DNA from: a virus
DNA: 36,638 nucleotides
Direction: 5' to 3' (one strand)
IMG/VR virus record: IMGVR_UViG_3300027824_000008
Span: 1-36,638 of that record
Each line of letters begins with the position of its first letter. Position 1 is the stretch's first letter. A program made the translations under genes and the position numbers. Below the pieces are notes generated by a model. The model did no database searches. It saw only the letters and a program-made list of their open reading frames with translations, and was not told the DNA's origin. Below, piece after piece: positions 22,898 to 30,338 of the stretch.

Positions 22898-23355
22898 GAT
22901 TGAACGCGGCTCCTCGACTTGTACGAATTGCAGAACGCTTCGAATTGCTCGAGCGTGATGTCCTGCACCACGCTGTCGTTGATCTTGCCGTCGATGAACG
23001 CGGCTCCGTAGCGGTGCTTCGGAGTGATGATCTCGACCATGAACATGTTCGCTGCTTCGGCAGCGTCGATGAAGGCTTGGTAGTCGTCGTACCACTCAGT
23101 AGCGACGAAAGGCTTCAAGAACTGTCCTGGTTCGCAGATGACGAACATGCGCACGGTCGATCCGACATCGACGGCGCACCTGTAGATGAGCTTCTCGGGC
23201 CACGTTGGTGGCGGGCAGTCTTCGGAGAAGAGGAGTCGTGCCATGGCGATGCTCACGTCGGGGTTCTCGAACTTCGCGACGCCAATGAGGTGCTCCACGT
23301 CGGCCAGGTGGCCGAAGTAGGCGTTCATCTCTTCTTTGACGTCGATCTTCTTCAC
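22894..23355 (-). CDS. Unknown protein (153 aa)
   Basis: Start GTG at 23355 in a GTGA overlap with the small membrane gene; a TTG at 23373 is less likely. The protein has VKKIDVKEEMNAYFGHLADVE, then YRCAVDVGSTVRMFVICEPG and WYDDYQAFIDAAEAANMFMVE, with alternating strands and helices. It ends in a basic tail. It directly precedes dam with an ATGA overlap and may be functionally linked. No family recognised. Confidence 0.6.
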   Translation of the reverse strand: MKKIDVKEEMNAYFGHLADVEHLIGVAKFENPDVSIAMARLLFSEDCPPPTWPEKLIYRCAVDVGSTVRMFVICEPGQFLKPFVATEWYDDYQAFIDAAEAANMFMVEIITPKHRYGAAFIDGKINDSVVQDITLEQFEAFCNSYKSRSRVQS

Positions 23356-23525
23356 TTGAAGTTGTCTTTCCAAGCCTTCTGTCGCTCGAGCTCCTTCTTG
23401 CGGCGCTCGATCTCGGCCTTCACTTCAGGATCGTCCTGCACGCGCTTCACTTCGCCTGCGAACAAGCCGATGAAACCCATGAGCAGGATGAACACGACAC
23501 CCGCGATGGCGAGCAGAACTCTCAT
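23352..23525 (-). CDS. Small single-span membrane protein (57 aa)
   Basis: ATG at 23525 in an ATGA overlap. One membrane span (residues 2-24: VLLAIAGVVFILLMGFIGLF) is followed by a highly charged helix (KAEIERRKKELERQKAW). An N-terminal anchor with a cytoplasmic or periplasmic amphipathic helix resembles small phage membrane proteins (spanin- or inhibitor-like) in shape, but there is no lysis context here. Confidence 0.6.
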   Translation of the reverse strand: MRVLLAIAGVVFILLMGFIGLFAGEVKRVQDDPEVKAEIERRKKELERQKAWKDNFK

Positions 23526-23788
23526 GACAGGGTGGCTCGCTCTGCGGCTTGCTTGAAGCGTTCGCACAGTGCTTCGGTGCGTTCGATGTCGCGCGGCTTC
23601 TTGCTGTTGAGGCAGCAGTAGCGGTGGTAAGCGGCGCGGTCTTCGGCGCTCGTCGATTCCCACACCTTGAAGACCGCCTTCATCACGGGTGAGTCGTTCG
23701 GTTCGGGTACACCCGTTATGGCGTCGATCAGCGTGGGCACGCAGTCGATGTAGCCGTGCGGCTTTGATCCGACAGGCACGCGTTTCAC
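23522..23788 (-). CDS. Unknown small protein (88 aa)
   Basis: GTG at 23788 in a GTGA overlap with the preceding gene. MKRVPVGSKPHGYIDCVPTL begins a compact helical protein, with VMKAVFKVWESTSAEDRAAY in the middle and ERFKQAAERATLS at the end. It contains three cysteines, including a CC pair. No function assigned. Confidence 0.6.
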   Translation of the reverse strand: MKRVPVGSKPHGYIDCVPTLIDAITGVPEPNDSPVMKAVFKVWESTSAEDRAAYHRYCCLNSKKPRDIERTEALCERFKQAAERATLS

Positions 23789-24360
23789 GGCTTCTTCTGC
23801 TCTCCGAGGATCTCTTCCATCATCTTGCGTCCGATGTGTTCTCGGATCTTGCCGATGTCGCCCTCGAGCTGTCGCTTGATCTGCTCTACTTGTTCCTTCT
23901 GCTTGCGCAGCGCTTCGCAGTTGTCTTGGCTGCCCTTCAATCTCGACTGCATTTGGACGCCGTCGACCTTGAGCTTCTCGATCTCCTTCTGAAGCTCTTC
24001 GATCTTCTTCTCGTTGCCGCTAGCGCACGACCGAAGTGTTTCGAGTTGCGTATTGAGCTCCTCGACGATCGTGTTTCCGCTCTTGCGTAGCCGGAAGTAC
24101 GCGCGCTTACCTAGCTGCGAGTGCTTCAGCTCTTGTGGCGGCGGTTGGTAGCCTTGCTGCTGCGGCGGCATCACTTGCTCGCTGATCACTATCGGCTCAT
24201 CGACTTCGAACCGTTCGACGACTTCCCATCCCTGCATCGTCATGTCATGCAGGTCGCAGCCGGCGTAGCGCATGGCGCCTGGGTTGTAATGGTCGACGAG
24301 CGGTATCGCGCTGATGATGCGTTCGACTGCGTGTGAAGTTCCTTCGGTGCTCTCTTCCAT
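23785..24360 (-). CDS. Unknown protein with C-terminal coiled coil (191 aa)
   Basis: ATG at 24360 is preceded by GGAGG at ideal distance, better than the in-frame ATG at 24372. The first 90 residues form a compact domain (AIPLVDHYNPGAMRYAGCDL, MTMQGWEVVERFEVDEPIV). A Gln/Pro-rich linker (MPPQQQGYQPPPQELKHSQ) follows. Residues 105-190 are a strong coiled coil (EELQKEIEKLKVDG, KQKEQVEQIKRQLEGDIGKI). A dimeric or oligomeric scaffold is likely. Not recognised. Confidence 0.65.
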   Translation of the reverse strand: MEESTEGTSHAVERIISAIPLVDHYNPGAMRYAGCDLHDMTMQGWEVVERFEVDEPIVISEQVMPPQQQGYQPPPQELKHSQLGKRAYFRLRKSGNTIVEELNTQLETLRSCASGNEKKIEELQKEIEKLKVDGVQMQSRLKGSQDNCEALRKQKEQVEQIKRQLEGDIGKIREHIGRKMMEEILGEQKKP

Positions 24361-24381
24361 GCTGTCCTCCATTGCTCTTGC

Positions 24382-24651
24382 TCAGCGTCTTCCTGCGAGG
24401 GCATCCTGCGCGCGGTAGGCGGCTTTCGATGAGCCATCCCACTGCTCGAGGATCGAGATAGCGTCGCTGACGACAGCCGTCGCGCATGCCTTGCGGATGA
24501 CGGCACCCGGGATCGTGTGAGTCTCAGCGACCTCGCTCTTCTTGAGGCTCTTCTCGCTGAGACGAATCTCGACGTCACCGCTCCAGTCGCCGTTGTGGAT
24601 GATGACCCACTCGAGACCGTCATCGTCCGTCACGAAGGTTGAATGACTCAT
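24382..24651 (-). CDS. Unknown small protein (89 aa)
   Basis: ATG at 24651 overlaps the upstream stop (ATGA). MSHSTFVTDDDGLEWVIIHN gives a beta-hairpin-like start (DWSGDVEIRLSEK), and the second half is helical (GAVIRKACATAVVSDAISIL, then SSKAAYRAQDALAG). It could be a small adaptor. No family known to me. Confidence 0.55.
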   Translation of the reverse strand: MSHSTFVTDDDGLEWVIIHNGDWSGDVEIRLSEKSLKKSEVAETHTIPGAVIRKACATAVVSDAISILEQWDGSSKAAYRAQDALAGRR

Positions 24652-25016
24652 AGAAGACCTCGCGCGGTGAGCCATCGGATGCAGAGTTTGCACGTGACCT
24701 CGTGCACGTCCTTGGTTAGGTTCTTGCGCGCCACGTGCATCGTGTCGCAAGCGTGGTCGTCGCCGTCGTCGGTGTAGTGCATCTTGCGCGGGATGAAGTG
24801 CAGTAGCTCGTCGCGCGTGGCAGGACGGACTTCGGCCCAGCGCGGGTACACCTTCGCGCCGGCGCGCCCTTCGAAGCGGCGAGTCAGCTCGATCAGAACT
24901 GCGTCAGCCATCTCTTGGAGTGCAGGAATTTCCGTTGCCGGGACAGAGCCGATCACGGAGACCTCGACTACCATCGCGAGCGGCAACTTCGCCGGCTTCT
25001 TCTCTTCGTCGTTCAT
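24648..25016 (-). CDS. Unknown protein with C-terminal zinc-binding motif (122 aa)
   Basis: ATG at 25016, ATGA overlap with the preceding gene. The N-terminal 75 residues include VVEVSVIGSVPATEIPALQE and a helix DAVLIELTRRFEG. The end, HACDTMHVARKNLTKDVHEVTCKLCIRWL, has the 'T..xxVTCKxCxRxL' pattern of a small zinc finger common in phage proteins (Cys/His pairs at HACDTMH and CKLC). DNA or protein binding is plausible. Confidence 0.6.
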   Translation of the reverse strand: MNDEEKKPAKLPLAMVVEVSVIGSVPATEIPALQEMADAVLIELTRRFEGRAGAKVYPRWAEVRPATRDELLHFIPRKMHYTDDGDDHACDTMHVARKNLTKDVHEVTCKLCIRWLTARGLL

Positions 25017-25462
25017 GTGAGCTGCCAGAAGCGCCCTTCGCGCTTGCGTCCAAAGACGAACCACGCCATCGCGTCTTTCCACCTGTAGCTCGAGGGCACG
25101 ACATATACGTCAGAAGGAGCGAGCGGGTACGAGTCGTAGGAGAGCCAAGCAAGTTCGCTGAGTAGTGCGACTTCGCCGCTCTTGGCGGTCCACTCGATCG
25201 CGCGATCGTAGGTGTCTCGCGCTACAGCGCGTGAGATTTGCGTGATCGTGAAATGTGCCTTGGGCTTGCACGGCTCGATGAGCACTTGCACGTCACCGAT
25301 CGCGTGCATGGTGCTGTACTCACGCAACGCTTGACGGATCGAAGCCGCACTGTGCGGCTCGACGATCTTCGTACCGTCCCACATCCGTAGATGGGGCAAG
25401 AGCGCGAGCACTACGCTGTAAAGCGCATCGCTCGTCGCTCCGGTGTCTTTCTCACCGGCCAT
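25013..25462 (-). CDS. Unknown protein (149 aa)
   Basis: ATG at 25462 with AAGGAGAAGGAG upstream. It starts with an acidic/neutral helix (DALYSVVLALLPHLRMWDG) and continues with IRQALREYSTMHAIGDVQVL and YDRAIEWTAKSGEVALLSEL. The end is aromatic-rich (YRWKDAMAWFVFGRKREGRFW). There are no membrane spans. The mixed alpha/beta pattern is not assignable to a family. First gene of a run of three with ATGA overlaps. Confidence 0.6.
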   Translation of the reverse strand: MAGEKDTGATSDALYSVVLALLPHLRMWDGTKIVEPHSAASIRQALREYSTMHAIGDVQVLIEPCKPKAHFTITQISRAVARDTYDRAIEWTAKSGEVALLSELAWLSYDSYPLAPSDVYVVPSSYRWKDAMAWFVFGRKREGRFWQLT

Positions 25463-25506
25463 GGGCTCCTTCTCCTTCGCGCGTCTCCCTCGCGCTTCGC
25501 TGCGAA

Positions 25507-25968
25507 CTAGGGTTTCGGTTCCTCTGGTTCGGGAACGCCGGGAGGTGGCTCTCCGCGCAGCGCGGCTTGAAGAGCTGCGACGCCAGGCGACTCGTTCGGG
25601 TCCGCAGGCGGTGCTTCCTCTTCGCCCTCTGCACCCTCCTCGCCCTCTTCCTCTTCCTCCTCTTCCTCCTCTTCCTCCTCTTCCTCCTCTTCCTCGTTGT
25701 CGTCCTCGACGACCTCGTCGAATGTCGCCGCAGCACCCTCCAGATACTCTTCCTTCGGCGTTCCGTCGGCGTACGCCTGCTCCGCGACGAAGTAGTTGAA
25801 CACCTGGCGCGTGTGGAGTTCGGCCTCCTCGGTTGGAATGTTGCCGATGCTTGCCAGGAACTCGACATCGGACCAGAGTCCCTCGAGTCGGCTGAAGACC
25901 ATGTTCCTGAACGCTTCGACGCGTTCGGCCTTCTGCTTCTGCTTGATCTTGTCGACGACGTTGCTCAC
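25507..25968 (-). CDS. Acidic protein with poly-Glu tract (153 aa)
   Basis: GTG start at 25968 with AGGAGG upstream. The first 85 residues are a helical domain (KIKQKQKAERVEAFRNMVFS, ELHTRQVFNYFVAEQAYAD). A run of 17 glutamates (about 92-108) follows and then more Glu/Gly/Pro-rich sequence. The tract is encoded by alternating CTC/TTC-type repeats at 25641-25692, which are prone to slippage. Long acidic tails may mimic DNA or bind histone-like proteins. A similar acidic tail is encoded at 27296-27712. Confidence 0.7.
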   Translation of the reverse strand: MSNVVDKIKQKQKAERVEAFRNMVFSRLEGLWSDVEFLASIGNIPTEEAELHTRQVFNYFVAEQAYADGTPKEEYLEGAAATFDEVVEDDNEEEEEEEEEEEEEEEEEGEEGAEGEEEAPPADPNESPGVAALQAALRGEPPPGVPEPEEPKP

Positions 25969-25991
25969 GTGATCCTCCTGCTGACCTTCTG

Positions 25992-26225
25992 TTACCTGTT
26001 CTTCAACCGAATCTTGTCGAGCGCTTCGCGCAGATCAGGATTGTCCTTGATCCAGCGGTTGAGTGTCGCCCGGCCGATTGGGAGTTTCTTTGCAGCCGCC
26101 TGCACATCTCCTCCTGTTTGCTTGAAGGCGTTGATGATGATGTCTTTGGCTTGCTTGACTAGACTTGGGATCTCGCCGTGCATCATCGCAGTTAGCTTCG
26201 GATTCTTGCTCCCGAGAAGGGCCAT
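25992..26225 (-). CDS. Fis-type helix-turn-helix protein (77 aa)
   Basis: ATG at 26225, AGGAG upstream. The C-terminal half, IINAFKQTGGDVQAAAKKLP followed by IGRATLNRWIKDNPDL, is the HTH_8/Fis pattern ('A...tgGn...aAk.Lgi.r.tL.r.i'). The N-terminus is short and helical (EIPSLVKQAKDI). Probably a DNA-binding regulator or terminase-small-subunit-like HTH. No other domain is present. Confidence 0.7.
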   Translation of the reverse strand: MALLGSKNPKLTAMMHGEIPSLVKQAKDIIINAFKQTGGDVQAAAKKLPIGRATLNRWIKDNPDLREALDKIRLKNR

Positions 26226-26234
26226 GAGGTTCTC

Positions 26235-26702
26235 CTAGAACTGTGGCGCCATCGTCGGCACGGACTCCTCGCCCATCCAGACGGCGAACATGTACTTGTC
26301 CACGACGGTGTCGTGATGAACTTCCACGACGACATTTTCGGGTCGCTCGAAGAAGAGGCGCGCGAGTTTGGCTATCGACTCGTTGGGTACGAGATTGCCG
26401 GGCACGTACGGAGTGCCCGGCGGCGTGTAGCCGCTGATGCTGTCGTACGATCCGGCATCTATCACTCGAACCGGAAGTGACGCATCCTCGGGCTTCGGCT
26501 CGGCGATCGATGCGCCAACGCCATCTGCGAGCTCGCGAACGCTGTTCTCTTTGTGCACGTTGGCCCAGTCGATCAGCGTGTCGCTACGAACGTAGCTCCA
26601 CAGCTTGCGCTTCTTGGTCTCTGCGCGCGCCTTGGCGATCGATTGATCGGTCGCTGCGATGGCCTCCGCAATGGGGCCTTGCGATTTCGGCATATTGGGC
26701 AT
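26235..26702 (-). CDS. Unknown protein (155 aa)
   Basis: ATG at 26702 with AAGGAG upstream. A helical, Ala/Lys-rich N-terminus (IAEAIAATDQSIAKARAETK) is followed by WSYVRSDTLIDWANVHKENS and a strand-rich C-terminal half (PVRVIDAGSYDSISGYTPPG, then ENVVVEVHHDTVVDKYMFAV). The closing block resembles the 'SGYTP' motif also seen near the end of the 204-aa protein encoded at 31229-31843 (SGYTPKEPGT), which may be a shared tail. Function unknown. Confidence 0.6.
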   Translation of the reverse strand: MPNMPKSQGPIAEAIAATDQSIAKARAETKKRKLWSYVRSDTLIDWANVHKENSVRELADGVGASIAEPKPEDASLPVRVIDAGSYDSISGYTPPGTPYVPGNLVPNESIAKLARLFFERPENVVVEVHHDTVVDKYMFAVWMGEESVPTMAPQF

Positions 26703-26714
26703 GAACGTCTCCTT

Positions 26715-27212
26715 CTACTTGGTAGCAGACTGTACGTGCGAGCGCGGCATCGGGATGCGAACGCGCTCACCCTTGTACTTCGTTTCGCACACGATGCGCG
26801 CACCCACGATCTGTACGACCTTGAGCGGCTGATCCGTATCGAACACGCCTTCGTAACGATTCGCGACAGCCTCGCGAACCTTGACGCGAGAGTGCTCCTC
26901 GAGCGGCGTAGCGCCGAGCGTGCCGCGTGCCGGACGCCATTCCTTCGGCACCTTGGCAAGCTTCTGCTCCGCGCTCCTCAAGAACTTGTGAGCTTCGATG
27001 AGGTCCGTAACGATCGTGGGATCGGGCAGACCGTAGCTCTTCAAGCGTGCTGCATGCTTGCGCACGCGCGTTGCGGTCCTGCCAATGCGGATCTCAGCCG
27101 CTTTCGCCGGACCTTCGCCGTACAGGTACTCGCCCTTCTGGCGGGTCGCCCTCAAACCGGTCGTGCCCCGCCGACGAGACGTCGGCTTGGCACGGCTAGA
27201 TCCCTTAGCCAT
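26715..27212 (-). CDS. Basic protein, unknown (165 aa)
   Basis: ATG at 27212 with AAGGAG upstream; an in-frame start at 27236 lacks a site. It begins MAKGSSRAKPTSRRRGTTG, very rich in Arg/Lys/Ser, then has helices with RTATRVRKHAARLKSYG and TDLIEAHKFLRSAEQKLAKV, and a C-terminal beta-rich domain (VVQIVGARIVCETKYKGERVR). The basic tail suggests nucleic-acid binding. A good candidate promoter/operator lies directly upstream. Confidence 0.6.
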   Translation of the reverse strand: MAKGSSRAKPTSRRRGTTGLRATRQKGEYLYGEGPAKAAEIRIGRTATRVRKHAARLKSYGLPDPTIVTDLIEAHKFLRSAEQKLAKVPKEWRPARGTLGATPLEEHSRVKVREAVANRYEGVFDTDQPLKVVQIVGARIVCETKYKGERVRIPMPRSHVQSATK

Positions 27213-27236
27213 GCTGTGCTCCTTCTCTTGTCGCAA

Positions 27237-27270
27237 TCTGTAATACAGCCGTCTAGCAATGTCAAGCTAG
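27237..27270 (-). promoter_or_regulatory. Candidate promoter with overlapping inverted repeat
   Basis: TTGACA (27265-27260), a 17-base spacer and TACAGA (27242-27237) on the minus strand precede the basic-protein gene by 24 bases. The perfect inverted repeat CTAGC-N8-GCTAG (plus 27253-27270) brackets the -35 box and looks like an operator. The rest of the 83-base gap (27213-27295) holds only the ribosome site. Confidence 0.5.
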
Positions 27271-27295
27271 TGAGACGTGGCTCACCCTGACGTTG

Positions 27296-27712
27296 CTACT
27301 CGTCTGCGTCTTCTTCTTCCTCGTCGTCAAGGTCTTCTTCCTCGTCGTCGAGGTCTTCCTCGCCGTCTTCATCGTCGAGGTCATCTTCCTCGTCTTCGTC
27401 AAGCTCCTCTTCTTCCTCCTCGTCATCGTCAACGGGAAGAGGGTCGCTTGCGATCTGTTCTCCTCGTTCGTACCGAGAAACCGTTTCCTTGGCGGTGGTG
27501 AGCATGGCAATCAGCTCGTCGATCTGCTCGGTGCTCACAGCGAGCTGGATGAACTCGTCGGCACCGGTGTTCTCGACCGTCAGCTCGAAGTCACCCGGGT
27601 CAGCGATGAGCGTGAGCGCGAGGTCGCCATCGCCGCTCTTCCAGACCTTGGTGAGCTGCTCACGCTTCTTTGCTGCCGGCTGCTTCGCTGCTGTCTTCTT
27701 CGCTGCTGCCAT
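27296..27712 (-). CDS. Protein with acidic Asp/Glu C-terminal tail (138 aa)
   Basis: ATG at 27712 with GAGGAGG upstream. An Ala/Lys-rich basic start (AAAKKTAAKQPAAKKREQL) resembles histone-H1 tails. A compact middle domain follows (LTKVWKSGDGDLALTLIADPG, then STEQIDELIAMLTTAKETVS), and the final 45 residues are almost entirely Asp/Glu with Leu at intervals (DEDEEDDLDDEDGEEDLDD). A protein with a basic head and acidic tail could be a chromatin or DNA-mimic factor. Not a known family to me. Confidence 0.7.
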   Translation of the reverse strand: MAAAKKTAAKQPAAKKREQLTKVWKSGDGDLALTLIADPGDFELTVENTGADEFIQLAVSTEQIDELIAMLTTAKETVSRYERGEQIASDPLPVDDDEEEEEELDEDEEDDLDDEDGEEDLDDEEEDLDDEEEEDADE

Positions 27713-27744
27713 GGTGGCCTCCTCGGTGGCGGAGCTTACTCGGT

Positions 27745-28404
27745 CTACTTGCCCCAGCTCCAGATGATGTTGCCGCTCGGATCGAATCCTCGACTGACGA
27801 GGCCCGGCGGTCGATGTTCCTTGTGTTTGAGCTTCAGGATGCGCTTGTCGCAGTGGACCTTTCGGTTGCCGATGTGGATGTAGCAATCGACAGCGCGGAC
27901 GATGCGGATCTCTTCGGGGCCGTAGACCGAGCCTCTCGCATCGCCTTCGTGCCACTTCTGAGTGATCCACGCGCCGATGACGACTTCGGGCTTGTATTTG
28001 ATGACAGCCGCCTCGGCGTCGATGCGCTCGACATCGGGTGGAGGATCGGTGGGTGCCTGTTTGGCGAGCTGGAAGATGCCAAGGAGAAGCTCGTCCTTCT
28101 TCTCGACCTGGACAGCACTATCGGTCATCGGGATGCCCAGGTGGTGTCCCAGGTCGCCCATGCCCGCGCCGATCTCGAGGGCCTTGCGCCCCACTACGAA
28201 CGGTTTGAGCCACTCAATGAGCTCGACGGTCACAAGCTGGTAGCGCGCTCGCTGGACGCACCACGCCTGGAGGGCTTCGACGCTGAGGATCAGAAGCTCA
28301 GCAGCAGGCATCAGTCTCAGCTTGCCGTCGGGTTGCAGAAGCATCTTGTCGAAGACGTCGACATCGATCTCCGGCAGGTAGCGCATGCTCGAGCCGAACA
28401 TCAT
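27745..28404 (-). CDS. Class I SAM-methyltransferase-like protein (219 aa)
   Basis: ATG at 28404 in an ATGA overlap with the HD gene; a second ATG follows immediately. The motif ALEIGAGMGDLGHHLG (75-90) is a Rossmann SAM-binding motif I, and VVIGAWITQKW lies where motif IV is expected. The N-terminal 60 residues are helical and the C-terminus, RILKLKHKEHRPPGLVSRG, is basic. The substrate is unknown. It forms a three-gene chain (ATP-grasp, HD, methyltransferase) linked by 4-base overlaps. Confidence 0.75.
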   Translation of the reverse strand: MMFGSSMRYLPEIDVDVFDKMLLQPDGKLRLMPAAELLILSVEALQAWCVQRARYQLVTVELIEWLKPFVVGRKALEIGAGMGDLGHHLGIPMTDSAVQVEKKDELLLGIFQLAKQAPTDPPPDVERIDAEAAVIKYKPEVVIGAWITQKWHEGDARGSVYGPEEIRIVRAVDCYIHIGNRKVHCDKRILKLKHKEHRPPGLVSRGFDPSGNIIWSWGK

Positions 28405-29015
28405 CGACCTTCCAGAACGTAAAGCTCCTGACGCATGTTGTTGCGAGCCCTGTCCTCGAACTGTTGGCGGCCCCACGCGGTCTGGAAGATCTGCGGGCGC
28501 TCCACCATCTCGGTCAGGAAGCGGCTTCGACCCACCCGCCAAGCGTCGTCGCTGACGCTGCTGTACTCCTTGCGGATGGCTGCTGCGTAGCGGTCGTAGA
28601 CAGGCAGATCCGCACCCAGGATCGAGAGGTCGATGTCGACTGTGAGCTGGGACACTGTGTCATCGACTACGGTCTCGTGGTGCTGGGTGGCCATGATCGC
28701 CAAGCATGCACGCTCCCACGAGCTCGATGACAGACGCGCGACGGGCAGGAGCGAACGCAAAAGGTTCGCGCTCAGCTCTTCGTTGCGCTTGTCGCCCGGA
28801 ACGTACACAACATCGTGAAAGAAGAGAGCCAGCTCGACGATTGGAGTGTCCGCGAAGCTCGGACTTGTACGAAGCAGATCTGAGCACGCTGCAACGTGCG
28901 AGATGTTGTGGTACTCGCGATGCGGCTCTGCGTAGAGCGCGCAGAGCATCGCCCACGTCCAGTCGACATGACGAGATTCGACGAACTCCGCCCAACGCTC
29001 CTTGATGTTTTTCAT
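28401..29015 (-). CDS. HD-domain phosphohydrolase (COG4339-like)
   Basis: 204 aa. EYHNISHV, LALFFHDVVYVPGDKRNEEL, MATQHHE and IDLSILG (Asp) provide the H...HD...D metal ligands. The C-terminal IRKEYSSVSDDAWRVGRSRF and RARNNMRQELYVL match the widespread uncharacterised 'predicted metal-dependent HD superfamily phosphohydrolase' group. The enzyme probably hydrolyses a phosphoester, but the substrate is unknown. ATG at 29015 overlaps the ATP-grasp stop (ATGA). Confidence 0.85.
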   Translation of the reverse strand: MKNIKERWAEFVESRHVDWTWAMLCALYAEPHREYHNISHVAACSDLLRTSPSFADTPIVELALFFHDVVYVPGDKRNEELSANLLRSLLPVARLSSSSWERACLAIMATQHHETVVDDTVSQLTVDIDLSILGADLPVYDRYAAAIRKEYSSVSDDAWRVGRSRFLTEMVERPQIFQTAWGRQQFEDRARNNMRQELYVLEGR

Positions 29016-30142
29016 GGCACGCCTTTCACGAGATGTACTTGTGAGAGCGCCAAGTAGAAGTCCTTGACGGACCCTCCCTCGGGGACACCTGCCGCTCCGC
29101 CGGGATTTACTTCGACGATCATCCAATCGCTGTCGATCTTCTCAGCGACATCGACAGCGATCAGCGGTTGATCGTGCAGACCGGCTGCCAGCGTCTCGAT
29201 GAGCTTGTTCGATGGACGCGCTCCCGAGTAGTCACCTTCGGCCCAATACGGCGCCGTGTAGAAGACCTTGCCGAGATGCATGAAAGCACGATGCTCGTTG
29301 ATGAGCGGAAGGTTGATCTTCGAGTGTGTGCCGATGCGCTTGAAGTTGACGAAGTCGCGAAAGACGAGCGAGCCCACAAGGCCATCACTCACCGTGTCGA
29401 GGAAGTTCTTGACGACGCGTTTGACCTCGATGTCGTTTTGCGCGTCGCCGATGTAGCACGCATCGAACCAGCGATGCTTCGCGCTCTTCACGTAGTCCTT
29501 CACGATGACTGGACCATCGAAGGCTTCTGCAACGCGACCTGCAATCCTGTCGAGGTCCGTGAGGTCTGCACCAGGCTCGAGCCAGATCGACTTCGGTGTG
29601 TACTGGTGCACTCCGACGCTCGCCAGAGCGCGATACCACCGAGGCAGGTAGTAGGCCGTCAGGTACTCGTCGGGGCTGACCACTAGGCGCCCAGCGAGCT
29701 TCTCGTGCATCTCCCTGTACTGCTCGGGCTTCATCAGCCAGCCGCGATAGATCACGGCGCCGTCATCGACGCCAGAGAGCTTGATCTCGCCACCGAGGAT
29801 GACTTCCAGATCGATACGACCGATCTTGTAGCCGGCTTCCTTGGCTGCACGCGCCTCGTAGCCGAATGAGCCGTCGACGGACTTCGGCTGGATCGGGTTA
29901 CTCGGGAAGAGAATGGTTGTCATGACTTCCTCTCGCACTGCGATCCACCAGCCCAACGTGCGCGGCTTGGCGATGTTCTTGATGAGTCCCTTGCGCGCCA
30001 TCGCGTTGAGGAGTGTGTTCGTCAGAGCGTTCCCTCGAGCTCCGAGCACGCTGCGAGCAAGCTCGTTCGTGTTGATGGCGTGGGTGGTTGCCCGAAGAGC
30101 AGCAAGGAGCGCTGCGCTAGTCGATCCCTCACTCGGCTCCAC
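29012..30142 (-). CDS. ATP-grasp enzyme fused to an N-terminal helix-turn-helix-like domain
   Basis: 376 aa from GTG 30142 (GGAG upstream, overlapping the previous gene by 14 bases). Residues 8-68 read as a winged helix (ALLAALRATTHAINTNELAR, then ALTNTLLNAMARKGLIKNI, then TLGWWIAV). From Met74 (29923) a DUF4343/ATP-grasp protein follows: PVIVKDYVKS provides the ATP-binding lysine and DSDWMIVEVNPGG the metal-binding 'E-x-N'. These enzymes ligate a carboxylate to an amine or thiol using ATP. A strong AGAGGA lies before the internal ATG, so both a fused and a 303-aa product may be made. Confidence 0.8.
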   Translation of the reverse strand: MEPSEGSTSAALLAALRATTHAINTNELARSVLGARGNALTNTLLNAMARKGLIKNIAKPRTLGWWIAVREEVMTTILFPSNPIQPKSVDGSFGYEARAAKEAGYKIGRIDLEVILGGEIKLSGVDDGAVIYRGWLMKPEQYREMHEKLAGRLVVSPDEYLTAYYLPRWYRALASVGVHQYTPKSIWLEPGADLTDLDRIAGRVAEAFDGPVIVKDYVKSAKHRWFDACYIGDAQNDIEVKRVVKNFLDTVSDGLVGSLVFRDFVNFKRIGTHSKINLPLINEHRAFMHLGKVFYTAPYWAEGDYSGARPSNKLIETLAAGLHDQPLIAVDVAEKIDSDWMIVEVNPGGAAGVPEGGSVKDFYLALSQVHLVKGVP

Positions 30143-30338
30143 GGCGCTCGGTCTCCGCATCGATCTCCGCACAGATGCACGCATGCTGCGGCATTCCGCA
30201 GCCACCAGAGCACAAGATCTCGTCGCATCGGCAGCGCCAGGCAGGCTCACCGCAGTCGCACATCGGATCGGGTTCGGGACAAGCATCCGTTGCGAGGCAG
30301 TAGCAGTCGCGCGCAGTGCAATCAGGACCGTGCTTCAC
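30129..30338 (-). CDS. Cysteine-rich small protein (69 aa)
   Basis: GTG at 30338 in a GTGA overlap; GAGGAGG upstream. Thirteen cysteines in pairs (DCTARDCYCLATDAC, MCDCGEPAWRCRC, ILCSGGCGMPQHACIC), in repeated CxC and CxxxC spacing with few hydrophobic residues. It is probably a multi-zinc knuckle or metal-sequestering peptide. Metallothionein-like binding is also possible. The end (AEIDAETERRGAE) is charged. Confidence 0.7.
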   Translation of the reverse strand: MKHGPDCTARDCYCLATDACPEPDPMCDCGEPAWRCRCDEILCSGGCGMPQHACICAEIDAETERRGAE

